Source of the DNA: Oceanirhabdus seepicola
Lineage (GTDB): Bacteria; Bacillota; Clostridia; Clostridiales; Clostridiaceae
Assembly (NCBI RefSeq): GCF_023684385.1
Contig: NZ_JAGSOJ010000002.1
Location: forward strand, 558,001 to 622,000
Length of the DNA: 64,000 nucleotides
Direction of reading: 5' to 3'
This document shows, piece after piece, positions 51,409 through 63,980 of the stretch; the stretch's first letter is position 1, and every line of letters begins with the position of its first letter. Under the pieces are notes generated by a model that saw only the letters and a program-made list of their open reading frames with translations, was not told the DNA's origin and searched no databases. Position numbers and translations under genes: made by a program.

Positions 51409-53316
51409 GTGAGATATTCAGAAGAATTTAAAAAGGCAATAATAAAAAAATCGCACATGAGAAGTGAATTATATGGAATTGAAAAAGAACGAGTTGAGCC
51501 TAGGAAAATATTAAAAGGAACAGAAATGAGCAAAGCCTTACAAGAGAATAAAGGGATTATTGAAGTTGCCACGCCCATAATAGGGAATCTGTATGATATG
51601 GTTCACAATACAGGGTTCTTAATAATTTTAACAGATAGAGAGGGCTGTATATTAAAAATAATGGGTGATGATAATGTTCTTAAAGCGGCGGAAGAATTGA
51701 ATATGGTAACTGGAGCCTATATGAACGAAAAAAGTATAGGAACAAATGCTATGGGGACGGCAATAAAAGAGAATATGCCTATTCAGATATCGGCAAAAGA
51801 ACACTTTATACAGGCATATCATAGATGGACTTGTTCGGCAGCCCCTATACACTTTGAGAATGAGATTATAGGTTCTCTAAACCTTACGGGATATAGCACA
51901 GAAGTTCACCCGCATACATTAGGAATGGTTGTAGCAGCAGTACAATCAATTGAGAGAAATTTGTCTCATGAGAAACTTCAAAAAGAATTAGTTGAGGCTT
52001 ATTTATATATGGATAGTATTGTTAATTCCATATCACATGGTATAGTGGCAGTGGGCATGAAAGGAATAATAAGACATTATAATAAAACTGCACAGGATAT
52101 GCTGCATCTTGAAGAAAAGAAACATGAACATATAAATATCAATAAAATCATAAGTGTATGGCCAGATATTTATGAAAAAATTAGTCAGGGTAAAAGTTTC
52201 ATGTATGAGGATGTTTCATTTAACAAGAATAATAAATATAATATAAGTGCTAATCCTATATTTAATAATAATAAAGAACTTATAGGAGTGGTTCTTATAA
52301 TCAATGAGATTCATGCAGTTATGAAATTGGTTAACAAATATTCAAATATGATTTCAAAATATACATTTGATGATTTGATATATAAGAGCAAAATTATGAA
52401 AGAAATAGTTGAGTTTTCAAAGGGAGTTGCGGATAGTCCATCTACAATTCTTATACAAGGAGAAAGTGGAACTGGTAAAGAAGTTTTAGCACAAGCAATT
52501 CATAATCACAGTAGTAGAGCCAATAATCCTTTTATAGTAATAAATTGTGGAGCAATTCCTAAAAATCTAATAGAATCAGAACTCTTTGGATATGAGGAAG
52601 GAGCTTTTACTGGAGCTAAACGGGGAGGAAGACCGGGGAAATTTGAACTTGCAAATGGGGGGACGCTTTTTCTGGATGAAATAGGGGAGATGCCCCTTGA
52701 TATGCAGGTTAACCTTTTGAGAGTACTCCAAGAAGCATATATCAATAGAGTAGGTGGAGATAAATATATACCTATTGATGTTAAAATAATAGCTGCAACA
52801 AATAAAAACTTAATAGAAGAAGTAAATAAAGGGACGTTTAGAGAAGATTTATACTACAGATTAAGTGTTATTCCTATAATGATGCCGCCTTTGAGGGAGA
52901 GAAAAGCAGATTTACAACCTCTTATAGAGCATTTTCTAAGAATAAAAGCTAGGAAACTTAATAAGATGATTCCGTATATTTCACAGGAACATTTAGATGA
53001 AATTTATAGTTATGAATGGAAAGGTAATGTTAGAGAATTAGAAAACTATATAGAAAATATAGTTAATTTAGATGGGAAATCTACAATTAAAATTAAAAAT
53101 ATTGAAGAAGTTGATAAAAATATAACGGCGAGGGAAGTTAATAATCATAATATGTATTTATGTACTTTAGAAGAACTAGAGAAAAAAGCTATAATTTCAT
53201 GTTTGAAGGAATATGATAAAAACATATCAAAAACTGCTAAAATTTTAGATATAAGTAGGAATACATTATATCTAAAAATGAAAAAGTATGATATAAATAA
53301 ATACAATATGTCATAA
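51409..53316 (+). CDS. Sigma-54-dependent activator (AcoR/AdhR type)
   Basis: The 635-residue protein has an N-terminal GAF-like sensor (50-200; SIGTNAMGTAIKENMPI, HRWTCSAAPIH) and a PAS-like segment (200-300). A sigma-54 AAA+ domain follows (GESGTGKEVLAQAIHNHS; the GAFTGA loop; GGTLFLDEIGEMPLDMQ), then a Fis-type helix-turn-helix (KTAKILDISRNTLYLKMKKY). The start is GTG, the first possible after a stop at 51388, with a poor ribosome site. A sigma-54 promoter lies in front of the next gene, which is its likely target. Confidence 0.93.
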   Translation: MRYSEEFKKAIIKKSHMRSELYGIEKERVEPRKILKGTEMSKALQENKGIIEVATPIIGNLYDMVHNTGFLIILTDREGCILKIMGDDNVLKAAEELNMVTGAYMNEKSIGTNAMGTAIKENMPIQISAKEHFIQAYHRWTCSAAPIHFENEIIGSLNLTGYSTEVHPHTLGMVVAAVQSIERNLSHEKLQKELVEAYLYMDSIVNSISHGIVAVGMKGIIRHYNKTAQDMLHLEEKKHEHININKIISVWPDIYEKISQGKSFMYEDVSFNKNNKYNISANPIFNNNKELIGVVLIINEIHAVMKLVNKYSNMISKYTFDDLIYKSKIMKEIVEFSKGVADSPSTILIQGESGTGKEVLAQAIHNHSSRANNPFIVINCGAIPKNLIESELFGYEEGAFTGAKRGGRPGKFELANGGTLFLDEIGEMPLDMQVNLLRVLQEAYINRVGGDKYIPIDVKIIAATNKNLIEEVNKGTFREDLYYRLSVIPIMMPPLRERKADLQPLIEHFLRIKARKLNKMIPYISQEHLDEIYSYEWKGNVRELENYIENIVNLDGKSTIKIKNIEEVDKNITAREVNNHNMYLCTLEELEKKAIISCLKEYDKNISKTAKILDISRNTLYLKMKKYDINKYNMS

Positions 53317-53331
53317 GATTGAGTGAAAATT

Positions 53332-53392
53332 AACAACATATGTCCTAAAACATTACAATGTATGGTTTTAGGACATATGTTGTTTCTATTAT
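53332..53392 (+). terminator. Long inverted repeat after the sigma-54 activator
   Basis: AACAACATATGTCCTAAAAC (53332-53351) and its complement (53364-53383) enclose a 12-base loop and are followed by TTCTATT. It can act as a terminator. Its length and lack of a clean T run also allow an activator-binding site. Confidence 0.55.
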
Positions 53393-53506
53393 GTATTAAA
53401 AAAGTACACATTGAGGTTGAAGGAAAATTTGATATGATAAAGTAAATTAAAATATGTCAGAAATATACCATTACATATGGTGAAAATGGAAATATAAAGC
53501 TGATAA

Positions 53507-53524
53507 TTGTTAATAATTAAACAG
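53507..53524. promoter_or_regulatory. Degenerate Rex-like site
   Basis: TTGTTAATAATTAAACAG keeps the full left half-site TTGTTAA and five of seven bases on the right. It lies 43 bases before the sigma-54 promoter of an NADH-consuming enzyme gene. Confidence 0.4.
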
Positions 53525-53566
53525 GATAGTGAAAAATATATCAAATTAAAAGTGTATCGTAAAAAA

Positions 53567-53582
53567 TGGCATGAAAATTGCT
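53567..53582 (+). promoter_or_regulatory. Sigma-54 promoter of the alcohol dehydrogenase gene
   Basis: TGGCATGAAAATTGCT fits the -24/-12 consensus TGGCAYR-N4-TTGCW exactly, 52 bases before the start codon. Confidence 0.9.
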
Positions 53583-53633
53583 TTAGTTATAAGTATATTG
53601 AAAAAGAAATTTATTTTATTGGAGGAATTTATT

Positions 53634-54800
53634 ATGAATAGATTTACATTACCTAGAGATATATATTTTGGAGAAAACTCTTTAGCAGTTTTAAAAGAAT
53701 TAAATGGTAAAAAAGCAATTATTGTTACTGGAGGAAGTTCAATGCAAAAGTTTGGATTCCTTCAAAAGGTAGAGGCATATTTAAAAGAAGCAGGAATGGA
53801 AGTTAAATTACTTGAAGGGGTAGAACCAGATCCATCTGTTGAAACTGTATTTAAAGGTGCAGAAATCATGAGAGAATTTGAACCGGATTGGATAGTTGCA
53901 ATTGGAGGAGGATCACCAATTGATGCTGCAAAAGCAATGTGGATTTTCTATGAGCATCCAGAAAAAACTTTTGATGATGTTAAAGATCCATTTACAGTAC
54001 CAGAATTAAGAAATAAAGCTAAATTTGTAGCTATTCCTTCAACAAGTGGTACAGCTACAGAAGTTACAGCGTTCTCAGTAATAACTGATTATAATAAGAA
54101 AATCAAATATCCTTTAGCTGATTATAATTTAACTCCAGATATAGCTATAGTAGATCCAGAGGTAGCAGCAACAATGCCACCAAAATTAGTAGCACATACT
54201 GGTATGGACGCATTTACTCATGCACTAGAAGCATATGTTGCTTGTAATAAATCATCTTTCTCTGATCCATTAGCAATGGAAGCTTTAGAAATGGTAAAAG
54301 AAAACATAATAAAATCTTTTGAAGGAGATTTAAAAGCTAAGGGAGAAATGCATATTGCTCAATGTTTAGCAGGTATGTCATTCTCAAATGCTTTATTAGG
54401 AATAACACATAGTATGGCACACAAAACAGGCGCTGTATTTAATATTCCTCATGGATGTGCAAATGCTATATATCTACCAGCAGTTGTTCAATTTAATGCA
54501 AAAGAGTGTGGAGATAGATATGCTAAGGTTGCTTCAAGATTAGGATTAAAAGGTGAAACACAAGGGGAATTAGTAAATTCTTTAGTTCAACTTATAAGAG
54601 ATTTAAATAAAAAATTAAACATACCAGCTTCATTAAGAGAGTTTGGTGTAACAGAGGAAGATTTCAATAACAATCTTGAGTATATTTCTAAAAATGCTAT
54701 AGTAGATGCTTGTACTGGTTCTAACCCTAGAAGTATATCTGTAGAGGAAATGATGGAAGTATTTAAATGTGTATTTGAAGGAAATGATGTAAACTTTTAA
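53634..54800 (+). CDS. Iron-containing alcohol dehydrogenase
   Basis: Group III dehydrogenase of 388 residues. Cofactor binding is shown by AIGGGSPIDAAKAMWIF. Iron ligands lie in TGMDAFTHALEAYV and GITHSMAHKTGAVFNIPHG. It probably reduces an aldehyde such as butyraldehyde to alcohol with NAD(P)H. The ATG at 53634 with GGAGGAA upstream is chosen, because the in-frame ATG at 53571 overlaps the sigma-54 promoter. Expression should need the upstream activator. Confidence 0.93.
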   Translation: MNRFTLPRDIYFGENSLAVLKELNGKKAIIVTGGSSMQKFGFLQKVEAYLKEAGMEVKLLEGVEPDPSVETVFKGAEIMREFEPDWIVAIGGGSPIDAAKAMWIFYEHPEKTFDDVKDPFTVPELRNKAKFVAIPSTSGTATEVTAFSVITDYNKKIKYPLADYNLTPDIAIVDPEVAATMPPKLVAHTGMDAFTHALEAYVACNKSSFSDPLAMEALEMVKENIIKSFEGDLKAKGEMHIAQCLAGMSFSNALLGITHSMAHKTGAVFNIPHGCANAIYLPAVVQFNAKECGDRYAKVASRLGLKGETQGELVNSLVQLIRDLNKKLNIPASLREFGVTEEDFNNNLEYISKNAIVDACTGSNPRSISVEEMMEVFKCVFEGNDVNF

Positions 54801-54891
54801 AAAATTCAGATTTAAGGTTGACTAATAACAAAGAAAGTTTTAAAATGAAGGTAGAAATATGAATTGTAAAATTTAATATTTGTGGATGAGA

Positions 54892-55097
54892 GCTGTTGGA
54901 GATATCCAAATACTATGTGAGTATTCTGGGTAACCGAAGAAGAAAGTGGTAAGTGTGCTTAACTTATTGCGAAACTTTCAGGTTTGTAACAATAGTTTGA
55001 CACGCCCCTGGAGAGATTCTATTAATTAGGACATCGAAGGAGGAACTTACTTGAATTTTTAGTGAGGAAACTTTCAGATAAAAGGACAGGGTGTAGA
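54892..55097 (+). promoter_or_regulatory. Tandem glycine riboswitch
   Basis: Aptamer 1 (54892-54997) has CTGTTGGAGA, AACCGAAGAAG and GAAACTTTCAGG, closed by CTGTTG/CAATAG. Aptamer 2 (54998-55097) has CCCTGGAGAGATT, ACATCGAAGGAGGAA, GAAACTTTCAGATAAAAGGAC, closed by ACAC..CCCTG/CAGGGTGT. These are the gcvT-type consensus blocks, in order, twice. It precedes nfnAB. Confidence 0.9.
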
Positions 55098-55136
55098 AGC
55101 GTATGGGATAACTATATTTTCTACACCTTGTTTTTG
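55087..55136 (+). terminator. Glycine riboswitch terminator
   Basis: CAGGGTGTAGAA (55087-55098) pairs with TTCTACACCTTG (55119-55130), followed by five T. The left arm overlaps the P1 right strand of aptamer 2. Glycine binding should therefore prevent termination and turn the operon on. Confidence 0.8.
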
Positions 55137-55261
55137 CGCCTTTAGGATGAAATAGACAAAAATTGTAACAAAAAATCAAAAGATTTTATTATATAAGTAT
55201 TTAAGTTTTCTGCTAATTTTATGAAGGTCGAATTAAAAGTATTTTTATTGGAGGAGTTATT

Positions 55262-56122
55262 ATGTACAGAATCGTTAAGAAGAAACAATTGTCAGAAAAG
55301 ATTTTCCTTATGAACATTGAAGCACCAAGAATAGCAAAGTCAGCATTACCAGGACAATTTGTTATTATTAAGTTACATGAAAAAGGTGAAAGAATACCGC
55401 TGACAATTGCAGATTACGACAGAGAAGAAGGAACAGTTTCTATAGTTGTACAAGCGGTGGGTGGATCTACTCAAAGAATGGAGACTATGAACGAAGGCGA
55501 TCATATAATGGATATAGCTGGTCCTTTAGGAAAACCATCAGACTTCATTGAAGAATTTGAAGAAATGAAAGATAAAAAAATTCTTTTTGTTGCAGGTGGA
55601 GTTGGTTCTGCTCCTGTATATCCACAAGTTAAGTGGTTGCATGAGCATGGAATGGATACTGATGTAATAATTGGTGGTAGAAGTGCGGATTTAGTTATTC
55701 TTAAAGAGGAAATGAGTAAAGTTGCTAATGAAGTTTATGTTGCAACTGATGATGGTTCTTTAGGTATGAAGGGTAGAGTTACAGATATGATAGATCACCT
55801 TGTTAAGGTAGAAGGTAAGAAATATGATCTTGTAATAGCAATCGGTCCATTAATAATGATGAAGTTTGTAGCTTTACAAACTAAGGAATTAGGAATTTCA
55901 ACTGTAGTTAGTATGAATCCAATAATGGTTGACGGAACTGGTATGTGTGGAGCATGTAGAGTTACTGTTGGTGATAAAATAAAGTTTGCATGTGTAGATG
56001 GTCCAGAGTTTGATGGTCACTTAGTTGATTTTGATGAGGCTATGAGAAGATCAACAACATACAAAGAAAAAGAAAAACTTCAACAGTTCAAAGCTGAAGA
56101 ATGTCAATGTCACAGGGGGTAA
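55262..56122 (+). CDS. nfnA: NADH-dependent ferredoxin:NADP+ oxidoreductase, small subunit
   Basis: FAD/NAD-binding subunit (286 residues) of the bifurcating NfnAB transhydrogenase, which uses NADH and reduced ferredoxin to make NADPH. It has RIPLTIADYDREEG (FAD), FVAGGVGSAPVYPQVKWL (NAD) and a C-terminal [2Fe-2S] site (GTGMCGACRVTVGDKIKFAC). Relatives act with dihydroorotate dehydrogenase. The glutamate-synthase-like partner next door identifies this one as NfnA. GGAGGAG precedes the ATG. Confidence 0.92.
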   Translation: MYRIVKKKQLSEKIFLMNIEAPRIAKSALPGQFVIIKLHEKGERIPLTIADYDREEGTVSIVVQAVGGSTQRMETMNEGDHIMDIAGPLGKPSDFIEEFEEMKDKKILFVAGGVGSAPVYPQVKWLHEHGMDTDVIIGGRSADLVILKEEMSKVANEVYVATDDGSLGMKGRVTDMIDHLVKVEGKKYDLVIAIGPLIMMKFVALQTKELGISTVVSMNPIMVDGTGMCGACRVTVGDKIKFACVDGPEFDGHLVDFDEAMRRSTTYKEKEKLQQFKAEECQCHRG

Positions 56123-56126
56123 TGAT

Positions 56127-57494
56127 ATGATATTAGAGAGAATTAAAGTTAGAGAGCAAGATCCAAAAGTAAGAAGTACAAATTTCGAAGAAGTTTGTTT
56201 AGGATATAATGAAGCAGAGGCTGTAGAAGAAGCAAAAAGATGTTTAGGATGTAAATCAAAGCCATGCGTAAGCAAATGCCCAGTAGCTATTGATATTCCT
56301 GAATTTATAAAATACATTAAAGAAGAAAACTTTGAGATGGCTTCAGAGGAATTATTTAAGCATACTTCACTTGGAGCAGTTTGTGGAAGAGTATGTCCTC
56401 AAGAAGTACAGTGTGAGAGCAAGTGTGTTCTTAGCCATAAAGGTGAAGCGGTTGCTATAGGGAAATTAGAAAGATTTGTAGCAGACTGGCATAGAAAAAA
56501 CAAACCAGCTTCTACAACAGTAAGAGAGAACTCGGGTAAAAAAGTAGCGGTAATTGGAAGTGGACCAGCAGGATTAAGTTGTGCAGGTGATCTTGCTAAG
56601 AAAGGTTTCGATGTTACTGTATTTGAAGCGCTTCATGAACTTGGAGGAGTTTTAACTTATGGTATTCCTGAGTTTAGACTACCAAAAGAGATAGTTAAGC
56701 ATGAAATTAACAACCTTAAGAGTATAGGTGTTAAGTTTGAAAAGAATGTTGTTTTTGGTAGAACAATTAACTTCCAAAGCCTTGAAGAAGAAGGATTTGA
56801 ATCTTTATTCATCGCATCTGGAGCTGGTCTTCCTAAATTCTTAGGAATTGAAGGAGAAGGATTAAATGGAGTATTCTCTGCTAATGAGTTCTTAACTAGA
56901 GCAAACTTAATGAGAGCATTTGACGATGAGTATGAGACACCAATGCAAATAGGTAATAAAGTTGCGGTTGTAGGTGGCGGAAACGTTGCAATGGATGCTG
57001 CAAGAACTGCACTTAGACTTGGAGCTGAAGTATACCTAATCTATAGAAGAACAGAGAAGGAATTACCAGCAAGAGTAGAGGAAGTACATCATGCTAAAGA
57101 AGAAGGAGTTAAATTCGTATTCTTAACTAATCCAGCAGAAATTACAGGTGAAGATGGATGGGTTAAAGGCGTTAAATGTACAAAAATGCAATTAGGTGAG
57201 CCAGATGATTCAGGTAGATGTCGTGTTTCTACTATAGAAGGTAGTGAGCATATAATTGAAGTTGATTCTGTTATCATGGCATTAGGAACTAGAGCTAATC
57301 CAATAATCACAGAATTAAAAAATGACTTAGAATTAAATGAATGGAATAATATAAAAGTATTCAACGATAATGGAAAAACATCAGCTAAAAACACTTATGC
57401 TGGTGGTGACGCTGTTACAGGTGCTGCTACAGTAATATTAGCAATGGGTGCTGGTAGAAAATCAGCTCAAGAAATAGCAAATAATTTAGCATAA
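56127..57494 (+). CDS. nfnB: NADH-dependent ferredoxin:NADP+ oxidoreductase, large subunit
   Basis: Homologue of the glutamate synthase small subunit, 455 residues. The N-terminal Cys-rich domain (CLGCKSKPCVSKCPVAIDI; CGRVCPQEVQCESKC) binds two [4Fe-4S] clusters. Two dinucleotide sites follow (VIGSGPAGLSCAGDLAKKG; AVVGGGNVAMDAARTALRLG). No large GltB subunit is nearby. It lies four bases after nfnA with GGGGGT upstream. The complex links lysine and threonine fermentation NADH to NADPH supply. Confidence 0.92.
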   Translation: MILERIKVREQDPKVRSTNFEEVCLGYNEAEAVEEAKRCLGCKSKPCVSKCPVAIDIPEFIKYIKEENFEMASEELFKHTSLGAVCGRVCPQEVQCESKCVLSHKGEAVAIGKLERFVADWHRKNKPASTTVRENSGKKVAVIGSGPAGLSCAGDLAKKGFDVTVFEALHELGGVLTYGIPEFRLPKEIVKHEINNLKSIGVKFEKNVVFGRTINFQSLEEEGFESLFIASGAGLPKFLGIEGEGLNGVFSANEFLTRANLMRAFDDEYETPMQIGNKVAVVGGGNVAMDAARTALRLGAEVYLIYRRTEKELPARVEEVHHAKEEGVKFVFLTNPAEITGEDGWVKGVKCTKMQLGEPDDSGRCRVSTIEGSEHIIEVDSVIMALGTRANPIITELKNDLELNEWNNIKVFNDNGKTSAKNTYAGGDAVTGAATVILAMGAGRKSAQEIANNLA

Positions 57495-57511
57495 GATAAA
57501 TTATAAATTTA

Positions 57512-57543
57512 AAGGCAAGAGTTAATAGCTCTTGTCTTTTTAA
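57512..57543 (+). terminator. Terminator after nfnAB
   Basis: GGCAAGAG/CTCTTGTC stem followed by TTTTT. Confidence 0.85.
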
Positions 57544-57546
57544 TTT

Positions 57547-57628
57547 GCTAAAAAAGCTCAATTTCCGTGTCAATAAGATTCTCTATGCTGTTCGTTTGCT
57601 TTGTTCCTTGAACTTGAACTTTTTTAAC
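57547..57628 (+). repeat. Palindromic element, family 3, copy 2 (decayed)
   Basis: Shares AAAAAAGCTCAAT, GTCAATAAGA, CTATGCTGTTCG and TTGTTCCTTGAACTT with 16233-16354. The central hairpin is missing and the arms have diverged. Confidence 0.6.
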
Positions 57629-57663
57629 AACTTAAACTCTTTAATAATGAAAAATAGAAGTCC

Positions 57664-57693
57664 AAAGGTGAGAATTATTGTTCTCGCCTTTTC
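57664..57693 (+). terminator. Second hairpin terminator in the nfnB-ogg spacer
   Basis: AAAGGTGAGAA/TTCTCGCCTTT stem with one G-T pair and a T-rich end. Confidence 0.6.
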
Positions 57694-57722
57694 TAAAGTG
57701 TAGGTATTTTCAATTGTATATG

Positions 57723-57751
57723 TTGTCAAGTGATAAAAGTTATTATATAAT
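57723..57751 (+). promoter_or_regulatory. Likely promoter of ogg
   Basis: TTGTCA, 17 bases, TATAAT. It implies an untranslated leader of about 220 bases in which I see no conserved RNA. Confidence 0.6.
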
Positions 57752-57977
57752 AAAAAGAGTTAATCAAATGAAGTCGTAGTGATAGTAACAATTGAAAAAC
57801 TTATTAAACGAGAAAATGAATACAAATGTGTAAAAATGAAATTAAACAGGAATTAAAAGAGCGTAGTTGTACAAACTAATAAAGATTATTATAAGAGACA
57901 ATAATAGATGTTAGGAAATTATAACTTATAGTGGTTAGATATTAGAAAATTTATTTTTAATAATAGTTAGGAGAAAA

Positions 57978-58862
57978 ATGGCAATGAGCACTTATAGAGA
58001 AATTGAGATAAATGGAGAAGATATTATTATTAAAGAAGTACAAAATTTTGATTTAAAGGATATCTTTGATTGTGGTCAGGCATTTAGGTGGAATAAGACT
58101 GAAAGTGGTAGCTATATTGGAGTTGCCTTTGATAGAGTAATGGAAGTTAAGAAAAGAGGAAATGATGTAATATTATACGATTGTTCAATGGAAGAGTTTA
58201 ATAAAACATGGAGAGAGTATTTTGATATTGATAGAGATTATAGTGAGATAATTGAAAAATTAAGAGTGGATGAGACTTTGAAGATGGCTTGTGAATTTGG
58301 AAACGGAATAAGGATATTACAACAAGATCCATTTGAATTAACTATATCTTTTATTATATCAGCAAATAATCAAATACCAAGGATAAAAAAATCTATAGAG
58401 CGAATAAGTGAGAGATGGGGAAGAAAGATTTATTATAAAGGAAATGAATATTTTACTTTTCCTACAATTGATGAGTTAAAGGAAGCAGAAGTACAGGATT
58501 TAGAACAGTGTGGTGTTGGATTTAGAGCAAAATACATATATGAAACGATACAAAAGGTTCTAATTGATAAAGAAATATTAAACACCATAAAAGCTTTTGA
58601 GGATGATGAATGTCATAAAGGATTGGTGGAATTTAAGGGTATTGGACCAAAAGTTGCAGACTGTATTATGTTGTTCTCAATGGGGAAATATTCAGCATTT
58701 CCGGTAGATGTTTGGGTTAAGAGAGCCATGATGCATTTTTATGTGGCACCGGATGTAACCCTCCCTAAAATAAGAAAGTTTGGAAGAGACAAATTTGGAA
58801 ATTTAGCCGGATTTGCTCAACAATATTTATTTTATTATGCAAGAGAAAATAACATACTATAG
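57978..58862 (+). CDS. ogg: 8-oxoguanine DNA glycosylase
   Basis: Base-excision enzyme of 294 residues. The OGG N-terminal domain has FDLKDIFDCGQAFRWNK. The HhH-GPD part has KGIGPKVADCIMLFSM with the catalytic Lys and SAFPVDVWVKRAM with the Asp. It removes 8-oxoG paired with C. GTTAGGAG precedes the ATG at 57978; a second ATG at 57984 is possible. It is convergent with gdhA, with palindromic copy H between them. Confidence 0.93.
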   Translation: MAMSTYREIEINGEDIIIKEVQNFDLKDIFDCGQAFRWNKTESGSYIGVAFDRVMEVKKRGNDVILYDCSMEEFNKTWREYFDIDRDYSEIIEKLRVDETLKMACEFGNGIRILQQDPFELTISFIISANNQIPRIKKSIERISERWGRKIYYKGNEYFTFPTIDELKEAEVQDLEQCGVGFRAKYIYETIQKVLIDKEILNTIKAFEDDECHKGLVEFKGIGPKVADCIMLFSMGKYSAFPVDVWVKRAMMHFYVAPDVTLPKIRKFGRDKFGNLAGFAQQYLFYYARENNIL

Positions 58863-59116
58863 AAAACATAGTTGAGAGTGGTGAATGGAGAGTTGAGAAC
58901 GAATGATATTTCTCTTCGAGAAATCTTAATATTATTGAGCCTTTGACAATAAATGGTTTACTCGTTTCTTATTAAGAAACTTTGGATGTGAAATACAATA
59001 TTTTATCTAAGGATAAAATGAGTGAAAACCTCTTGTTCTAAAGAACAATAAGATGTAGTTTCTGCGTTAGCAGAAACATCCTACGTTCTCAACTCTCAAC
59101 TATCCACTCTCAACTA
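58863..59116 (+). repeat. Modular palindromic element (family 1), copy H (full)
   Basis: Left heptads are GTTGAGA, GTGGTGA, ATGGAGA, GTTGAGA then ACG. The hairpin ATTTCTCTTCGAGAAAT and ATTGAGCCTTTGACAAT follow. The cloverleaf at 58959-59029 is TTTACTC, GTTTCTTATTAAGAAAC, a degenerate middle hairpin, ATTTTATCTAAGGATAAAAT, then GAGTGAAA. TTGTTCTAAAGAACAA and GTTTCTGCGTTAGCAGAAAC and the right arm CGTTCTCAACTCTCAAC complete it. The first and third modules are swapped compared with copy E. Confidence 0.92.
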
Positions 59117-59140
59117 AAAAAGGCACGAATGTGCCTTTTT

Positions 59141-59143
<3 letters not shown>
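59117..59143. terminator. Bidirectional terminator between ogg and gdhA
   Basis: AAAAAGGCAC-GAAT-GTGCCTTTTT, with A and T runs on either side. Confidence 0.85.
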
Positions 59144-61136
<1,993 letters not shown>

Positions 61137-61503
61137 ATAAATCTCTCCTACCTAATTTAATCTCTTTAGGAAGTATGTCCATTTTACTTATAAGTATTCA
61201 ATTCAAATTAAGTAGGTAATGCTATTTCAGAAATATTTTTAGTGTTATTACTATATATTATTTTAGAGTGAATGAAAATATTTATAAAAATATATTTTTT
61301 ATATCAAAGAAAAGAATATATAAATAAAGTTTATAATAGATTAAGGTATAAACTTAATAAAAATATAATTTATAGAAAATAAAGGAATTGTGAGAAAACA
61401 GAAGAAATTAAGCCAAAACTTTAGATATTTATTAATAAATGAAGGATATACATAGGATTAAGACTTTGATAAAAATAGGAGTATTAATTAATATATAATT
61501 ATG
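61137..61503. other. AT-rich divergent spacer before groESL
   Basis: About 370 bases with TATAAT-like boxes near 61494 but no gene, repeat or RNA that I can support. Confidence 0.5.
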
Positions 61504-61530
61504 TTAGCACTCTATTATATTGAGTGCTGA
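61504..61530. promoter_or_regulatory. CIRCE element (HrcA operator)
   Basis: TTAGCACTC-N9-GAGTGCTGA differs from the perfect inverted repeat by one base. HrcA represses groESL through CIRCE. It lies 195 bases before groES, an unusually long leader; TATAAT at 61494 lies directly before it. Confidence 0.9.
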
Positions 61531-61662
61531 TTAAAGTGGAACTATAAGAATAATGATTTAAATTGTAAATCTTATATAAAATTAAGAGTTTTTGATTACA
61601 AAATTATAAAAAAGTATAAACTATTGCTTAGTTATCTAGTATAATAGATATTGGTGCTATAG

Positions 61663-62001
<339 letters not shown>

Positions 62002-62020
62002 TTAGATTTTATTATAGTAG

Positions 62021-63661
<1,641 letters not shown>

Positions 63662-63677
63662 GAACACATATAAATAT

Positions 63678-63719
63678 AAGCTAAGTTTGGTCTTATGACT
63701 AAGCTTAGCTTTTTTTTTA
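63678..63719 (+). terminator. Terminator after groESL
   Basis: AGCTAAG-rich arms (AGCTAAGTTTGGTC/GACTAAGCTTAGCT) and a nine-T tail. Confidence 0.9.
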
Positions 63720-63813
63720 CTAAAGAAATGGTGGATATAAGCCCTTGCGAATCAATATTTAGAAAGCTTATACAAAATGCTAAAAAGAGTTTTATTTAAA
63801 GTGAAGAAAAGTG

Positions 63814-63842
63814 TTGACAAATGGTGATAACTTAAATAGAAT
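63814..63842 (+). promoter_or_regulatory. Promoter before the purine riboswitch
   Basis: TTGACA, 17 bases, TAGAAT. Confidence 0.75.
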
Positions 63843-63883
63843 AGGTAATAAGTTATTTAGGCGAAAAATAAAAATACAATATA

Positions 63884-63955
63884 TTCTCATCATATAATCC
63901 TCGAATAAGGCGGGGAAGTTTCTACCGAGTACCGCAAATTCTCGACTATGAGTGA
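63884..63955 (+). promoter_or_regulatory. Purine riboswitch, guanine type
   Basis: Core blocks CATATAATCC, AAGTTTCTACCGAGTACCGCAAA and GACTATGAG match the purine aptamer. P2 (CCTCG/CGGGG), P3 (CGAG/CTCG) and the P1 closing stem are formed. The specificity base in GACTATG is C (63946), which selects guanine or hypoxanthine; adenine forms have U. Confidence 0.93.
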
Positions 63956-63980
63956 GTAGGTTTAAGAATTTATTATGCCT

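Noticed and set aside
53571..53633. N-terminal extension of the iron alcohol dehydrogenase
   Set aside because: It overlaps the sigma-54 promoter, which must lie upstream of the transcript start.
55262..57494. Glutamate synthase or pyrimidine-synthesis reductase genes
   Set aside because: No GltB or PyrD partner is adjacent, and the pair together has the NfnAB arrangement.
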